Source of the DNA: Nitrosomonas sp. Is79A3
Lineage (GTDB): Bacteria; Pseudomonadota; Gammaproteobacteria; Burkholderiales; Nitrosomonadaceae
Assembly (NCBI RefSeq): GCF_000219585.1
Contig: NC_015731.1
Span: 124,001-188,000, forward strand
Length of the DNA: 64,000 nt
Direction: 5' to 3'
Shown here in pieces: positions 27,919-36,017 of the stretch (position 1 is the stretch's first letter; each line of letters opens with the position of its first letter). The translations under genes were made by a program, and so were the position numbers. The notes beneath the pieces are model-generated. The model was not told the DNA's origin, searched no databases, and saw only the letters and a list, made by a program, of their open reading frames with translations.

Positions 27919-28715
27919 CATTGCTTGCAAATAAACAGTTAGACGGTATTAATATTCTAGTTACTCGTCCAATACATCAATCGGTTTTTCTGGCAGAAGG
28001 TATTCGCGCTATCGGTGGTAATCCAATTCTACTTCCGGTACTCGAAATAACTGATGTAAAAGATTTAAATCCATTACTAGATCTAATTGGCCGCTTAGAT
28101 GAATTCGATTGGGCGATATTTGTCAGTCCTAATGCTGTCAACAAAGCAATGCAGTTAATAGGCAAGCAACGTATATTGCCATCTCATTTGAGATTTGCCG
28201 CTGTCGGTAAAGGCAGTGCAGATGCTTTAAAGCATTATGGCATCAACGAGGTACTCGTTCCAGTCGAGCATTTTGATAGTGAAGCATTACTGCAGCAGGA
28301 GCAATTGCAAAACATGGCTGGCAAACGGGTTGTTATTTTTCGTGGTAACGGTGGCAGGGAGTTACTGGGAGATACGCTCATTCAGCGTGGCGCACTTCTC
28401 GAATACGCAGAATGCTACCAGCGCAGGAAGCCAGATATCGATACTACGTCACTAATTGCTGCTTGGTCGCAAGGCGAGATACACGCCGTGATTATCACGA
28501 GCAGCGAAGGATTGCATAATTTATTTGACATAATAGGCAAGCTTGGCCAACAATTACTGAAATCGACCCCGGTTTTTACAACTCATGAACGCATAGCCCG
28601 GACAGCGAAAGAATTGGGGCTGGGAAAAATCGTAAAAGCTATGTCTGCTGGAGATGAAGGTTTGCTGGAAAGCCTGCAAGCGTACTTTAAGGTAACCGGG
28701 AAATATACAGTTTAG
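27909..28715 (+). CDS. hemD: Uroporphyrinogen-III synthase
   Basis: A 268-residue enzyme that closes hydroxymethylbilane with inversion of ring D. The family diverges strongly. Visible elements are [17 protein letters not shown] at the N-terminus, [37 protein letters not shown] and [10 protein letters not shown], giving the two-lobed HEM4 fold. The TTG start at 27909 overlaps hemC and follows AGAAGG; another TTG lies four codons on. Position between hemC and hemY supports the call. hemX, usually next, is absent. Confidence 0.92.
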   Translation: MEIALLANKQLDGINILVTRPIHQSVFLAEGIRAIGGNPILLPVLEITDVKDLNPLLDLIGRLDEFDWAIFVSPNAVNKAMQLIGKQRILPSHLRFAAVGKGSADALKHYGINEVLVPVEHFDSEALLQQEQLQNMAGKRVVIFRGNGGRELLGDTLIQRGALLEYAECYQRRKPDIDTTSLIAAWSQGEIHAVIITSSEGLHNLFDIIGKLGQQLLKSTPVFTTHERIARTAKELGLGKIVKAMSAGDEGLLESLQAYFKVTGKYTV

Positions 28716-28740
28716 TAGAAAAAGCACGCGGGCTGCGGAA

Positions 28741-28764
28741 TAAAGCTAAAGCTAAAGCTAAAGC
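28741..28764 (+). repeat. Four tandem TAAAGC hexamers
   Basis: Four perfect copies of TAAAGC lie in the 142-bp gap between hemD and hemY, where hemX stands in many relatives. It is too short for a CRISPR array and has no spacers. It is a candidate slipped-strand (variable number) site. Confidence 0.8.
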
Positions 28765-28857
28765 GTTTATTACACCATTCGAACTAATCATGGCTGGTGT
28801 CTATGTAATTTGTGGTTCACATTAACAATGATCGCTCTACTGCAATGAGGAGAAAAT

Positions 28858-30033
28858 ATGAAACTAATACTCTGGCTATTGGCACTATTTGCTGCTGCTG
28901 TAGCTGTTACACTCGCGGCAAAAAACATGACGGGCCGTGCTCTGTTGGAGATGCCACCCTACCAAATAGAGCTATCACTTGATCACTTTATTATTGGGGT
29001 AATTGCTGCATTTTTTATTTTCTACATTGTAGTCCGGATTATTCTGGGAATATTTGGATTCAGTCGACGGCATCGCCATAAAAAAACAGACGAAATGCTA
29101 TTGTCTGGATTGAAAGCTTATTTTGAGGGCGATTTTGTTAAAGCCCAAAGAAATACAGCCATTGCATTAAAGTTAGCTGATTCATCGACGGCCCAAGCAA
29201 TTTGCGCTGTCATTGCAGCTCGTTCGGCAAATAAGCTTGATGAAATCACAGCGCGAGATCAATATCTGCGCACTGCACTCCATCAAGCACCCGATGAAAA
29301 ATCGTTATGCCTTGCCACTAAAACTGAATTTCTATTGAATGATCGGCGTTACGAAGAAGCGCTTAAAACGTTGCAATCATTGTACGCGGATGGCGGTTTA
29401 CAATCGACTGTTGTTTTACAACTGGAGCTGGAAGCGCAACAACAAGCTGGGAATTGGGATGCAGTCATTGAGTTAACTGAAATCCTTGCGAAACGTCAGT
29501 CAGCCAATAAAACGTTAGTAAGGGAATTAAAACATCACGCACAAATAGAAAATATTAGAAGCAAAGCTTCTGATTTACAGTTACTAAACCAGTATTGGCA
29601 GCACATATCACCGATGGAGAAAATGGATAGCAAGCTTTCTGTTGCTGCTGCGCGGGCCTACATCTCATTAGGAAATTGCACGATTGCAAATCGGATTATA
29701 GAACAAAATGTTCCCATTACATGGGATGACGAATTGATTGAACTCTATGCGGAATGTCTAGATTATCATGTTAATAGACAGATCGAGTGTGCTGAAGTTT
29801 GGCTTAAATCACAACCCAATAACTCACAATTGTTATTGACACTCGGTAAACTTTGCACCTACTGTGAGCTTTGGGGTAAAGCGCAAAATTATTTGGAAGC
29901 CAGCTTGTCTGTTGAACCGGGGCATAAAGCGCATTTTGCTTTAGCTCAACTTAATGAGAAATTAGGTAAACACGAATTAGCTATGAATCATTATAATAAA
30001 GGGCTTGAATTGACACTTAAACAACTTAGTTAA
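28858..30033 (+). CDS. hemY: HemY-type tetratricopeptide membrane protein
   Basis: A 391-residue protein of the proteobacterial HemY family (not protoporphyrinogen oxidase). It has an N-terminal membrane helix (residues 2-21), a second one at about 42-66, and a TPR-rich cytoplasmic part, for example TLGKLCTYCELWGKAQNYLEA and LAQLNEKLGKHELAMNHYNKG near the end. The HemY_N segment with MPPYQIELSLDHFIIGVI is recognisable. AGGAG precedes the ATG. Its biochemical role in haem metabolism is unclear. It converges with the reductase gene with five bases between. Confidence 0.9.
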   Translation: MKLILWLLALFAAAVAVTLAAKNMTGRALLEMPPYQIELSLDHFIIGVIAAFFIFYIVVRIILGIFGFSRRHRHKKTDEMLLSGLKAYFEGDFVKAQRNTAIALKLADSSTAQAICAVIAARSANKLDEITARDQYLRTALHQAPDEKSLCLATKTEFLLNDRRYEEALKTLQSLYADGGLQSTVVLQLELEAQQQAGNWDAVIELTEILAKRQSANKTLVRELKHHAQIENIRSKASDLQLLNQYWQHISPMEKMDSKLSVAAARAYISLGNCTIANRIIEQNVPITWDDELIELYAECLDYHVNRQIECAEVWLKSQPNNSQLLLTLGKLCTYCELWGKAQNYLEASLSVEPGHKAHFALAQLNEKLGKHELAMNHYNKGLELTLKQLS

Positions 30034-30038
30034 TGCAG

Positions 30039-31094
30039 CTAAGATTCCTGTACAACTTGGGGATTGCTGGTTGAGGGTGTAAATACATCCGAGAAAAAAG
30101 CATCTTTCGGCAAATTGCGAAGATTGGTAAAGTCGTGGTATGCAGCTTTTACCATAGCTGGGGCGCCACAGGCATATACCTGATGTTTTATCAAACTGCG
30201 ATAATCTTGCATGACAGCTTCATGTACCAAACCTATCCTCCCTTCCCAGTTGTCGGTTGGTAAGGGCTCAGACAGCACAGGGACAAAAGTGAAATTCTTG
30301 TGCTGTTGTTGCCACTTATCTGCTAAATCCGCTAAATATAGATCAGCTCTTTTGCGAGCACCCCAGTAGAGTGTCATTCTCATTTTTTTGTATCGACCGT
30401 TCTCTTGATGAAAAATATGTTCAAGAATACTTTTGATTGGCGCAAACCCTGTGCCGCTCGCCAGAAAGATAATGGAAGTATCCTCGGGAGCATCGCGTAG
30501 AAAGAATGATCCTAGAGGTCCTGTGAAGCGAAGAATATCTTTGACTCTCATGTGTGTAAAAACATGTTCAGTAAATGCGCCTCCAGGATAATTACGTGCA
30601 TGTAATTGTAAAAACTCATCATCATGTGGTGCATTTGCTAAAGAAAAACTCCGGCGTTTTCCATCTTTGAGCAAGATATCGATATATTGGCCTGCTAAAA
30701 ACTGCAAACGCTGATTAGTAGGAAGTTTTAGAGAAATAACCATCACATCAGGAGCGACAAGCTCAAGATTATGTACACGGCACGGTAATGTTTTAATTTC
30801 AATATCCTTAGTGGCACCGATTTCATGACATTCAATAACCAGATCCGTTAATGGAGAAGCACAGCAAAATAATGCTTTACCGGCTTGCTTTTCGTCTTCA
30901 GTTAAGGCTTCTTCACTAGGGTGGCCATAGTCTACTGCTCCTTGTATGATTGTTCCTTTACAAATCCCACAGGAACCATTGCGACAGCCATAAGGCAGCG
31001 AGAAACCTTCACGGAGGGCTGCTTCAAGAATTGTTTCTCCTGACTCTACTTTTAGAGCATGATCGCTGGGTTTAATAATGATTTGATACGACAT
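30039..31094 (-). CDS. Plant-type [2Fe-2S] ferredoxin-NAD(P)H reductase fusion
   Basis: A 351-residue flavoprotein with an N-terminal plant-type ferredoxin domain and a C-terminal FAD/NAD reductase domain. Cluster cysteines lie in YGCRNGSCGICKG (about residues 34-46) and ALFCCASP. FAD contact is RSFSLANAPHD, and the nicotinamide site begins at FLASGTGFAPIKSIL. Homologues are often annotated as CDP-6-deoxy-L-threo-D-glycero-4-hexulose-3-dehydrase reductase, but no deoxysugar genes are nearby, so a general NAD(P)H-dependent electron donor is safer. The start at 31094 (MSYQIII) is chosen because the 35 upstream codons do not resemble the domain. It is divergent from the SDR gene. Confidence 0.88.
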   Translation of the reverse strand: MSYQIIIKPSDHALKVESGETILEAALREGFSLPYGCRNGSCGICKGTIIQGAVDYGHPSEEALTEDEKQAGKALFCCASPLTDLVIECHEIGATKDIEIKTLPCRVHNLELVAPDVMVISLKLPTNQRLQFLAGQYIDILLKDGKRRSFSLANAPHDDEFLQLHARNYPGGAFTEHVFTHMRVKDILRFTGPLGSFFLRDAPEDTSIIFLASGTGFAPIKSILEHIFHQENGRYKKMRMTLYWGARKRADLYLADLADKWQQQHKNFTFVPVLSEPLPTDNWEGRIGLVHEAVMQDYRSLIKHQVYACGAPAMVKAAYHDFTNLRNLPKDAFFSDVFTPSTSNPQVVQES

Positions 31095-31141
31095 TGAGTG
31101 GCGGGAAAATAGAAGTTTATAATTAAAAATAAATAACTGAT

Positions 31142-32038
31142 ATGAAAAAAACACTATTAATTGTTGGTTGCGGTGATATTGCCTTACGAGCAGTGCCACT
31201 ATTACAAACGCATTATCGAATGCTCGGTTTATATCGTAATTTGGATAACGCTGACCATTTAAGGTTGCATGGTATTATCCCAATTTACGGAAATCTTGAC
31301 CTACCGAGAAGTCTTGAGAAACTCGCTGGGATTGCACAATTAGTTCTTCATTTGGCCCCACCGCCCAGCCAAGGATTATACGATCGCAGGACTACGCATC
31401 TGCTGTCAGCATTAACCAGACGAACAAAAAAACGCACGTTAATTTTACCACAACGACTCATTTATATCAGTACCAGCGGGGTTTATGGCGATTGCCACGG
31501 AGAGTTAATAAACGAAACGTACCCAGTTCACCCGGAGAGCGGTCGAGCAATACGGCGCATCGATGCTGAAAGACAGATACGTAATTGGGGAAAGCGGAAT
31601 CATATTCCTGTTTCCATTTTACGCGTACCGGGGATTTATGCAGAAAACAGATTGCCACTAACACGCTTGCGAGAAGGTCATCCGGCATTATTGGATACTG
31701 AAGACGGTTATACCAATCATATTCATGCGGATGATCTCGCTCGAATAATTTATGCTGCTTTGCAACATGCAAAGCCAAATAGAATCTATCATACCTGTGA
31801 TGACTCGCATCTGAAAATGGGGGAATATTTTGATTTGGTTGCGGATCATTTTGGTTTGCCGCGACCCCTTCGTATCACCCGCAATCAAGCTCAAGAACAG
31901 ATATCACCTACGATGCTATCTTTCATGAAAGAGTCCAGGCGGCTTAATAATCTAAGAATGAAAAAAGAGTTGCACGTCAGCTTGTTGTACCCAACAGTTT
32001 ATGATGGCATTAAATCTGTTCATACGGAGAGCCAATAA
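31142..32038 (+). CDS. NAD-dependent epimerase-like SDR (YeeZ-type)
   Basis: A 298-residue extended short-chain dehydrogenase/reductase relative. The N-terminal dinucleotide motif is LLIVGCGDIALRAVPLL. LIYISTSGVYGD holds the serine-threonine strand of the active site. The usual YxxxK is not obvious (RRIDAERQIR stands in that place), which fits YeeZ-like proteins that may have lost classical epimerase activity. HIHADDLARIIYAAL is the family's downstream motif. The substrate is unknown. It faces the reductase gene head to head with 47 bp between starts, so a shared promoter region is likely. Confidence 0.83.
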   Translation: MKKTLLIVGCGDIALRAVPLLQTHYRMLGLYRNLDNADHLRLHGIIPIYGNLDLPRSLEKLAGIAQLVLHLAPPPSQGLYDRRTTHLLSALTRRTKKRTLILPQRLIYISTSGVYGDCHGELINETYPVHPESGRAIRRIDAERQIRNWGKRNHIPVSILRVPGIYAENRLPLTRLREGHPALLDTEDGYTNHIHADDLARIIYAALQHAKPNRIYHTCDDSHLKMGEYFDLVADHFGLPRPLRITRNQAQEQISPTMLSFMKESRRLNNLRMKKELHVSLLYPTVYDGIKSVHTESQ

Positions 32039-32224
32039 AATCTAAGATTGAGCGATATGCTATGAAATAACGCTAAGTGATACACGAAACTATGCCGTTA
32101 ATGCCGCACAAGCTCAAAATAATCTTTTGCGCTTTGTTGTCAATGATAGTGGCGGAATGTGAGTTTTTGTAATGTTTTTCTAGTATTTATTTCATGGATA
32201 CTCTCAGTTTTTTAGGAGCTAATT

Positions 32225-33448
32225 ATGGCAACTGTGACAGCGCACACAGAAAATAAAATAAAAGAAATTAATTATTCGTGGGAAGGAAAGGACCGAGCTG
32301 GTAAACAGATAAAAGGTGAAATGCGCGCTGCTGGGACAGTCATTGTTACTTCTACGTTACGCCGCCAGGGTATCAAAGTTACAAAAATAAAGAAAACTCA
32401 GGCTGGTGGCAAAATTACTGATAAGGATATTACGTTATTTACCCGTCAGCTGGCTACCATGATGAAATCTGGTGTCCCGCTGCTACAAGCCTTCGATATA
32501 GTGGGCAGAGGGCACAGCAACCGAGCCTTGAGTAAACTACTATTGGATATTAAAGCCGATGTAGAAACTGGTAGTAATTTGACAGATGCATTTCGCAAAT
32601 ACCCACTTTACTTCGATGCATTATATTGTAATCTAGTGGGAGCGGGAGAAGCTGCCGGTATTCTGGACCATATTTTAGATCGTTTAGCAACCTACAAAGA
32701 AAAAATTCAAGCCATCAAGGGAAAAATTAAATCAGCACTTTTTTACCCTATTTCGATTATCGTGGTTGCTTTTGTTATTACTGCGGTCATCATGATTTTT
32801 GTAATCCCTGCCTTTAAAGATCTATTCGAAGGATTTGGCGCTGAATTGCCCGCGCCAACGCTTCTTGTAATGACCATTTCAAATTTCTTCGTCGCTTATT
32901 GGTGGGCCATTTTAGGTGTTCTGGGTGGTGGAATTTATGCTTTTTTGTATACTTGGAAGCGTTCGATCTCAATGCAACGTGTTATGGATCGTTTTGCACT
33001 TAAGCTGCCTATCTTCGGAGAAGTAATTCGTAAAGCCACGATTGCACGCTGGTCGCGTACGCTTTCAACTATGTTTGCTGCAGGTGTTCCTCTGGTAGAG
33101 TCATTGGATTCTGTGGCGGGTGCGGCAGGGAATCATATTTATTTTGAAGCCACAAAGAACATACAAATTGAAGTCAGTACAGGCAATAGTTTGACGTCTT
33201 CTATGGCCGGCACCAATGTATTTCCGAATATGGTGATTCAAATGGTCGCCATCGGTGAAGAGGCCGGTTCACTTGATTCCATGTTAAGTAAAATTGCTGA
33301 TTTCTACGAAGCAGAAGTCGATGATGCAGTTGCTGCACTGTCAAGCTTGATGGAACCCATCATCATGGTTGTATTGGGAACACTAATTGGTGGTATGGTT
33401 ATTGCTATGTATTTGCCCATCTTTAAAATGGGTATGGTTGTTAATTAA
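32225..33448 (+). CDS. pilC: Type IV pilus inner-membrane platform protein PilC
   Basis: A 407-residue GspF/PilC-family protein that forms the inner-membrane platform on which the pilus motors act. It has two tandem T2SSF domains (about residues 70-195 and 275-397) and three membrane helices (about 172-192, 222-245 and 378-400). Marker segments are FTRQLATMMKSGVPLLQAF and WSRTLSTMFAAGVPLVESL. AGGAG precedes the ATG. pilD follows after 29 bp. The extension ATPase gene pilB, usually directly upstream of pilC, is not here; the 186 bp upstream contain no coding sequence I can identify. Confidence 0.95.
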   Translation: MATVTAHTENKIKEINYSWEGKDRAGKQIKGEMRAAGTVIVTSTLRRQGIKVTKIKKTQAGGKITDKDITLFTRQLATMMKSGVPLLQAFDIVGRGHSNRALSKLLLDIKADVETGSNLTDAFRKYPLYFDALYCNLVGAGEAAGILDHILDRLATYKEKIQAIKGKIKSALFYPISIIVVAFVITAVIMIFVIPAFKDLFEGFGAELPAPTLLVMTISNFFVAYWWAILGVLGGGIYAFLYTWKRSISMQRVMDRFALKLPIFGEVIRKATIARWSRTLSTMFAAGVPLVESLDSVAGAAGNHIYFEATKNIQIEVSTGNSLTSSMAGTNVFPNMVIQMVAIGEEAGSLDSMLSKIADFYEAEVDDAVAALSSLMEPIIMVVLGTLIGGMVIAMYLPIFKMGMVVN

Positions 33449-33477
33449 ATGCGACTCCCGGAATTTAATTCTATTAC

Positions 33478-34347
33478 ATGATAACCATGCCATTACTATC
33501 CATGCTGCAAGATATGCCTGCTTTCTTTGTTTCATTTGTCGCAATAATCGGATTAATGATCGGCAGTTTTCTAAACGTAGTGATATATCGTCTGCCTGAA
33601 ATGATGAAAAGAAATTGGCTGCAGCAATGCGCGGAGCTGCATGGTGAAGCGAACAAAGCATTGCCAACATTTAACTTGATTACCCCGCGTTCAGAATGTA
33701 TCCATTGCAAACATAAAATAACCGCATGGGAAAATATTCCTATTGTTAGCTATCTTTTTCTACATGGGCGTTGCTCTCAGTGTCATGCAAGGATTTCACT
33801 GCGTTATCCTATTGTAGAAGCAGTAACAGCCCTTCTGAGCGGTTTTGTTGCCTGGTACTATGGTTATGGTGTGATAACCATTGCGGTATTGATTTTTGTG
33901 TGGGCACTCATAACCCTTGCTGTCATTGATTTGAATACGCAATTGCTGCCGGATGATATAACGTTACCACTATTATGGGTGGGCTTACTGGTTAATATGA
34001 ACAACGGTTTTACTGATATTCAATCTGCGGTTATTGGCGCTGTAGCAGGCTATCTTTCCTTGTGGTCAATTTACTGGTGCTTTAAACTTCTAACGGGTAA
34101 AGAAGGTATGGGCTATGGCGATTTTAAATTGCTGTCTGCCATTGGCGCGTGGCTTGGTTGGAGCATGCTTCCGCTGGTCATTCTGTTTTCATCGCTGGTG
34201 GGTGCGATTGCCGGTATTGGGTTAATGTTAGCAGCTAGACTCAATAAGAACATTCCCATTCCATTCGGTCCTTATCTGGTTGGCGGGGCATTTATTGCTC
34301 TATTTTGGGGAGAAAAGCTAAATCATTCTTATTATGGTTTATTCTGA
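33478..34347 (+). CDS. pilD: Prepilin peptidase/N-methyltransferase PilD
   Basis: A 289-residue integral membrane aspartyl protease that cleaves and N-methylates type IV prepilins. The N-terminal GSFLNVVIYRLP motif, the two CxxC pairs of the cytoplasmic zinc loop (CIHC and CSQC, about residues 78-103) and the catalytic aspartates in VIDLNTQLLPDD (about 148-159) and GMGYGDFKLL (about 210-219) are present. Downstream comes coaE, four bases away, the classical pilC-pilD-coaE order of beta- and gammaproteobacteria. Confidence 0.96.
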   Translation: MITMPLLSMLQDMPAFFVSFVAIIGLMIGSFLNVVIYRLPEMMKRNWLQQCAELHGEANKALPTFNLITPRSECIHCKHKITAWENIPIVSYLFLHGRCSQCHARISLRYPIVEAVTALLSGFVAWYYGYGVITIAVLIFVWALITLAVIDLNTQLLPDDITLPLLWVGLLVNMNNGFTDIQSAVIGAVAGYLSLWSIYWCFKLLTGKEGMGYGDFKLLSAIGAWLGWSMLPLVILFSSLVGAIAGIGLMLAARLNKNIPIPFGPYLVGGAFIALFWGEKLNHSYYGLF

Positions 34348-34350
34348 TCA

Positions 34351-34971
34351 ATGACTTTTATCGTCGGATTGACCGGAGGGATTGGTTGTGGAAAATCCAG
34401 TGCCAGTCAGTTTTTTTTAGATTTAGGTATTGACGTTGTGGACACCGATGTAATTGCTCGAAACTTAACCCAGCCTCATGGCTTAGCCATTAACCCAATT
34501 CGTAATGCCTTCCAAGATAGTATGATTGCAGCAGATGGTTCTTTGGATAGGGAAAAAATGCGTAACCTGATTTTTTCGGATAATGATTCACGGTTCAAGC
34601 TCGAAAATATTCTACACCCCCTCATTCTTAAAGAAACTATTCAGAAAATTGCACAAACCAAGTCTTCCTACATCATAATCGTCGTTCCCTTGTTATTTGA
34701 AACGAATGATTATGACAATATTATTCAACGTATTCTGATTGTCGATTGTGAGGAGCAGCAGCAAATTTCGCGTACCATCTCGCGCAGTAATTTGTCTGAG
34801 CAACAGGTAAGGGCGATTATGGCAACACAGATTTCGCGAAAAGAGCGCTTACAGAAAGCTGATGATGTTATGATTAATAATCAGGATATTGATTACCTGA
34901 AAGCACAGGTAATTCAGCTGCACCATAAATATCTTAATCTTGCAGAGAGTAAACGGGATGCTAGGATATAA
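34351..34971 (+). CDS. coaE: Dephospho-CoA kinase
   Basis: A 206-residue P-loop kinase catalysing the last step of CoA synthesis. Walker A is GLTGGIGCGKSSAS (residues 7-20), DTDVIARNL binds substrate, and VVPLLFETNDYDN is the conserved middle motif. The C-terminal ISRKERLQKADDVMINN contains the arginine-rich lid region. It is four bases behind pilD and translationally close to it. zapD follows after about 100 bp. Confidence 0.97.
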   Translation: MTFIVGLTGGIGCGKSSASQFFLDLGIDVVDTDVIARNLTQPHGLAINPIRNAFQDSMIAADGSLDREKMRNLIFSDNDSRFKLENILHPLILKETIQKIAQTKSSYIIIVVPLLFETNDYDNIIQRILIVDCEEQQQISRTISRSNLSEQQVRAIMATQISRKERLQKADDVMINNQDIDYLKAQVIQLHHKYLNLAESKRDARI

Positions 34972-35072
34972 CGAGTAAGAAATTATTTGGGAAATTTAAT
35001 TTTTTTGTGAAATAATCTTATCTAAGGCAAGATTCTAATACCTCTAATCTTTCTTGTGGATGCATAGCTATT

Positions 35073-35828
35073 GTGATTTGTTACGAACACCCGCTTAATG
35101 AACGTATCCGTACTCTTCTGCGACTTGAGGATTTATTCAATAAAATTGATTTCTTTTCAATTAAAGATACCGCTACTGAGCATCATGCCTCGCTCATCGC
35201 ATTATTTGAGGTGCTTGAAATTACCAGTCGCGCAGATATTAAATCAGATTTATTACAAGAACTTGAACGACAAAAGCAGATACTTGAGATGTTACGCAGG
35301 AATCCGGATGTTTCTGAGGTAGCGCTCGATATTGTGCTCAATGACATAAAAAGCACCTTCCGGGAAATGCTGGATTTTCCCGGCAAGGTTGGAGAGCATT
35401 TGCGGGAGAACGAATGGCTAATGGCAATCAAGCAGCGAATTGGGATACCGGGCGGTTGCTGTGTATTTGATTTACCATCTTATCATTATTGGTTGAACTT
35501 GGATCCCGTTCACCGGCATAAAGATTTTAACGAATGGCTAACACCATTTCAGCCCATACGCAATGCATTTGGGATTGTGCTTCACTTATTGAGAAAGAGT
35601 GGCAGAACTTTGCAAGTTGTCGCAAATCAAGGTATTTTCCAACAAACAGGTTCGGAATATTCGGCACATATGCTGAGATTGAACTTAAGTGACCAACTGC
35701 CTTGTGTGCCTGAAATCAGCGCTAATAAATATGCTCTGAATATCCGCTTCATTCCCACGCAATCGGGTCAAAGAAACAAAGTTTACGAAGGTGATGTCAC
35801 ATTCGAACTCACCTTCTGTAATCTCTAG
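35073..35828 (+). CDS. zapD: Cell division protein ZapD
   Basis: A 251-residue cytoplasmic protein that binds the FtsZ C-terminus and bundles filaments at the division site. The N-terminal YEHPLNERIRTLLRLEDLF segment is diagnostic. PGGCCVFDLPSYHYWL and the C-terminal beta domain (LQVVANQGIFQQ) fit the family. The start is a GTG. The pilD-coaE-zapD neighbourhood is conserved in proteobacteria; yacG, often next, is not found here. Confidence 0.95.
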   Translation: MICYEHPLNERIRTLLRLEDLFNKIDFFSIKDTATEHHASLIALFEVLEITSRADIKSDLLQELERQKQILEMLRRNPDVSEVALDIVLNDIKSTFREMLDFPGKVGEHLRENEWLMAIKQRIGIPGGCCVFDLPSYHYWLNLDPVHRHKDFNEWLTPFQPIRNAFGIVLHLLRKSGRTLQVVANQGIFQQTGSEYSAHMLRLNLSDQLPCVPEISANKYALNIRFIPTQSGQRNKVYEGDVTFELTFCNL

Positions 35829-35980
35829 AAGGGAGTTAAAAAAATATCTTCGTTGCTGCTGCGGTGTTAAAAACAGACTCAAAATGTCCATTTATTAGAC
35901 ATAAACTGCGTTTTTTCGCCTGTTTTTGCCTTGTATCGGCTATCTCGAATATCTTTTTCAGTGGCCTGCTAGTTTAAGAG

Positions 35981-36006
35981 CTAAGTCATTCAGTAAAATG
36001 ACTTAG
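35981..36006. terminator. Perfect stem-loop just after cphA
   Basis: CTAAGTCATT and AATGACTTAG form a perfect 10-bp stem with a 6-nt loop, 12 bp beyond the cphA stop codon (cphA is on the minus strand). There is no clear T-run on either strand, so it may be an mRNA 3'-end stabiliser or a factor-dependent terminator. The neighbouring 150 bp between zapD and cphA hold no gene. Confidence 0.5.
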
Positions 36007-36017
36007 CAATCAATATA

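Noticed and set aside
28741..28764. CRISPR array
   Set aside because: Hexamer repeats without spacers are far too short; no cas genes occur in the window.
32039..32224. Sigma-54 promoter before pilC (TGGCGGAATGTGAG)
   Set aside because: The TGGC element is present but the TGC at the -12 position with correct spacing is not.
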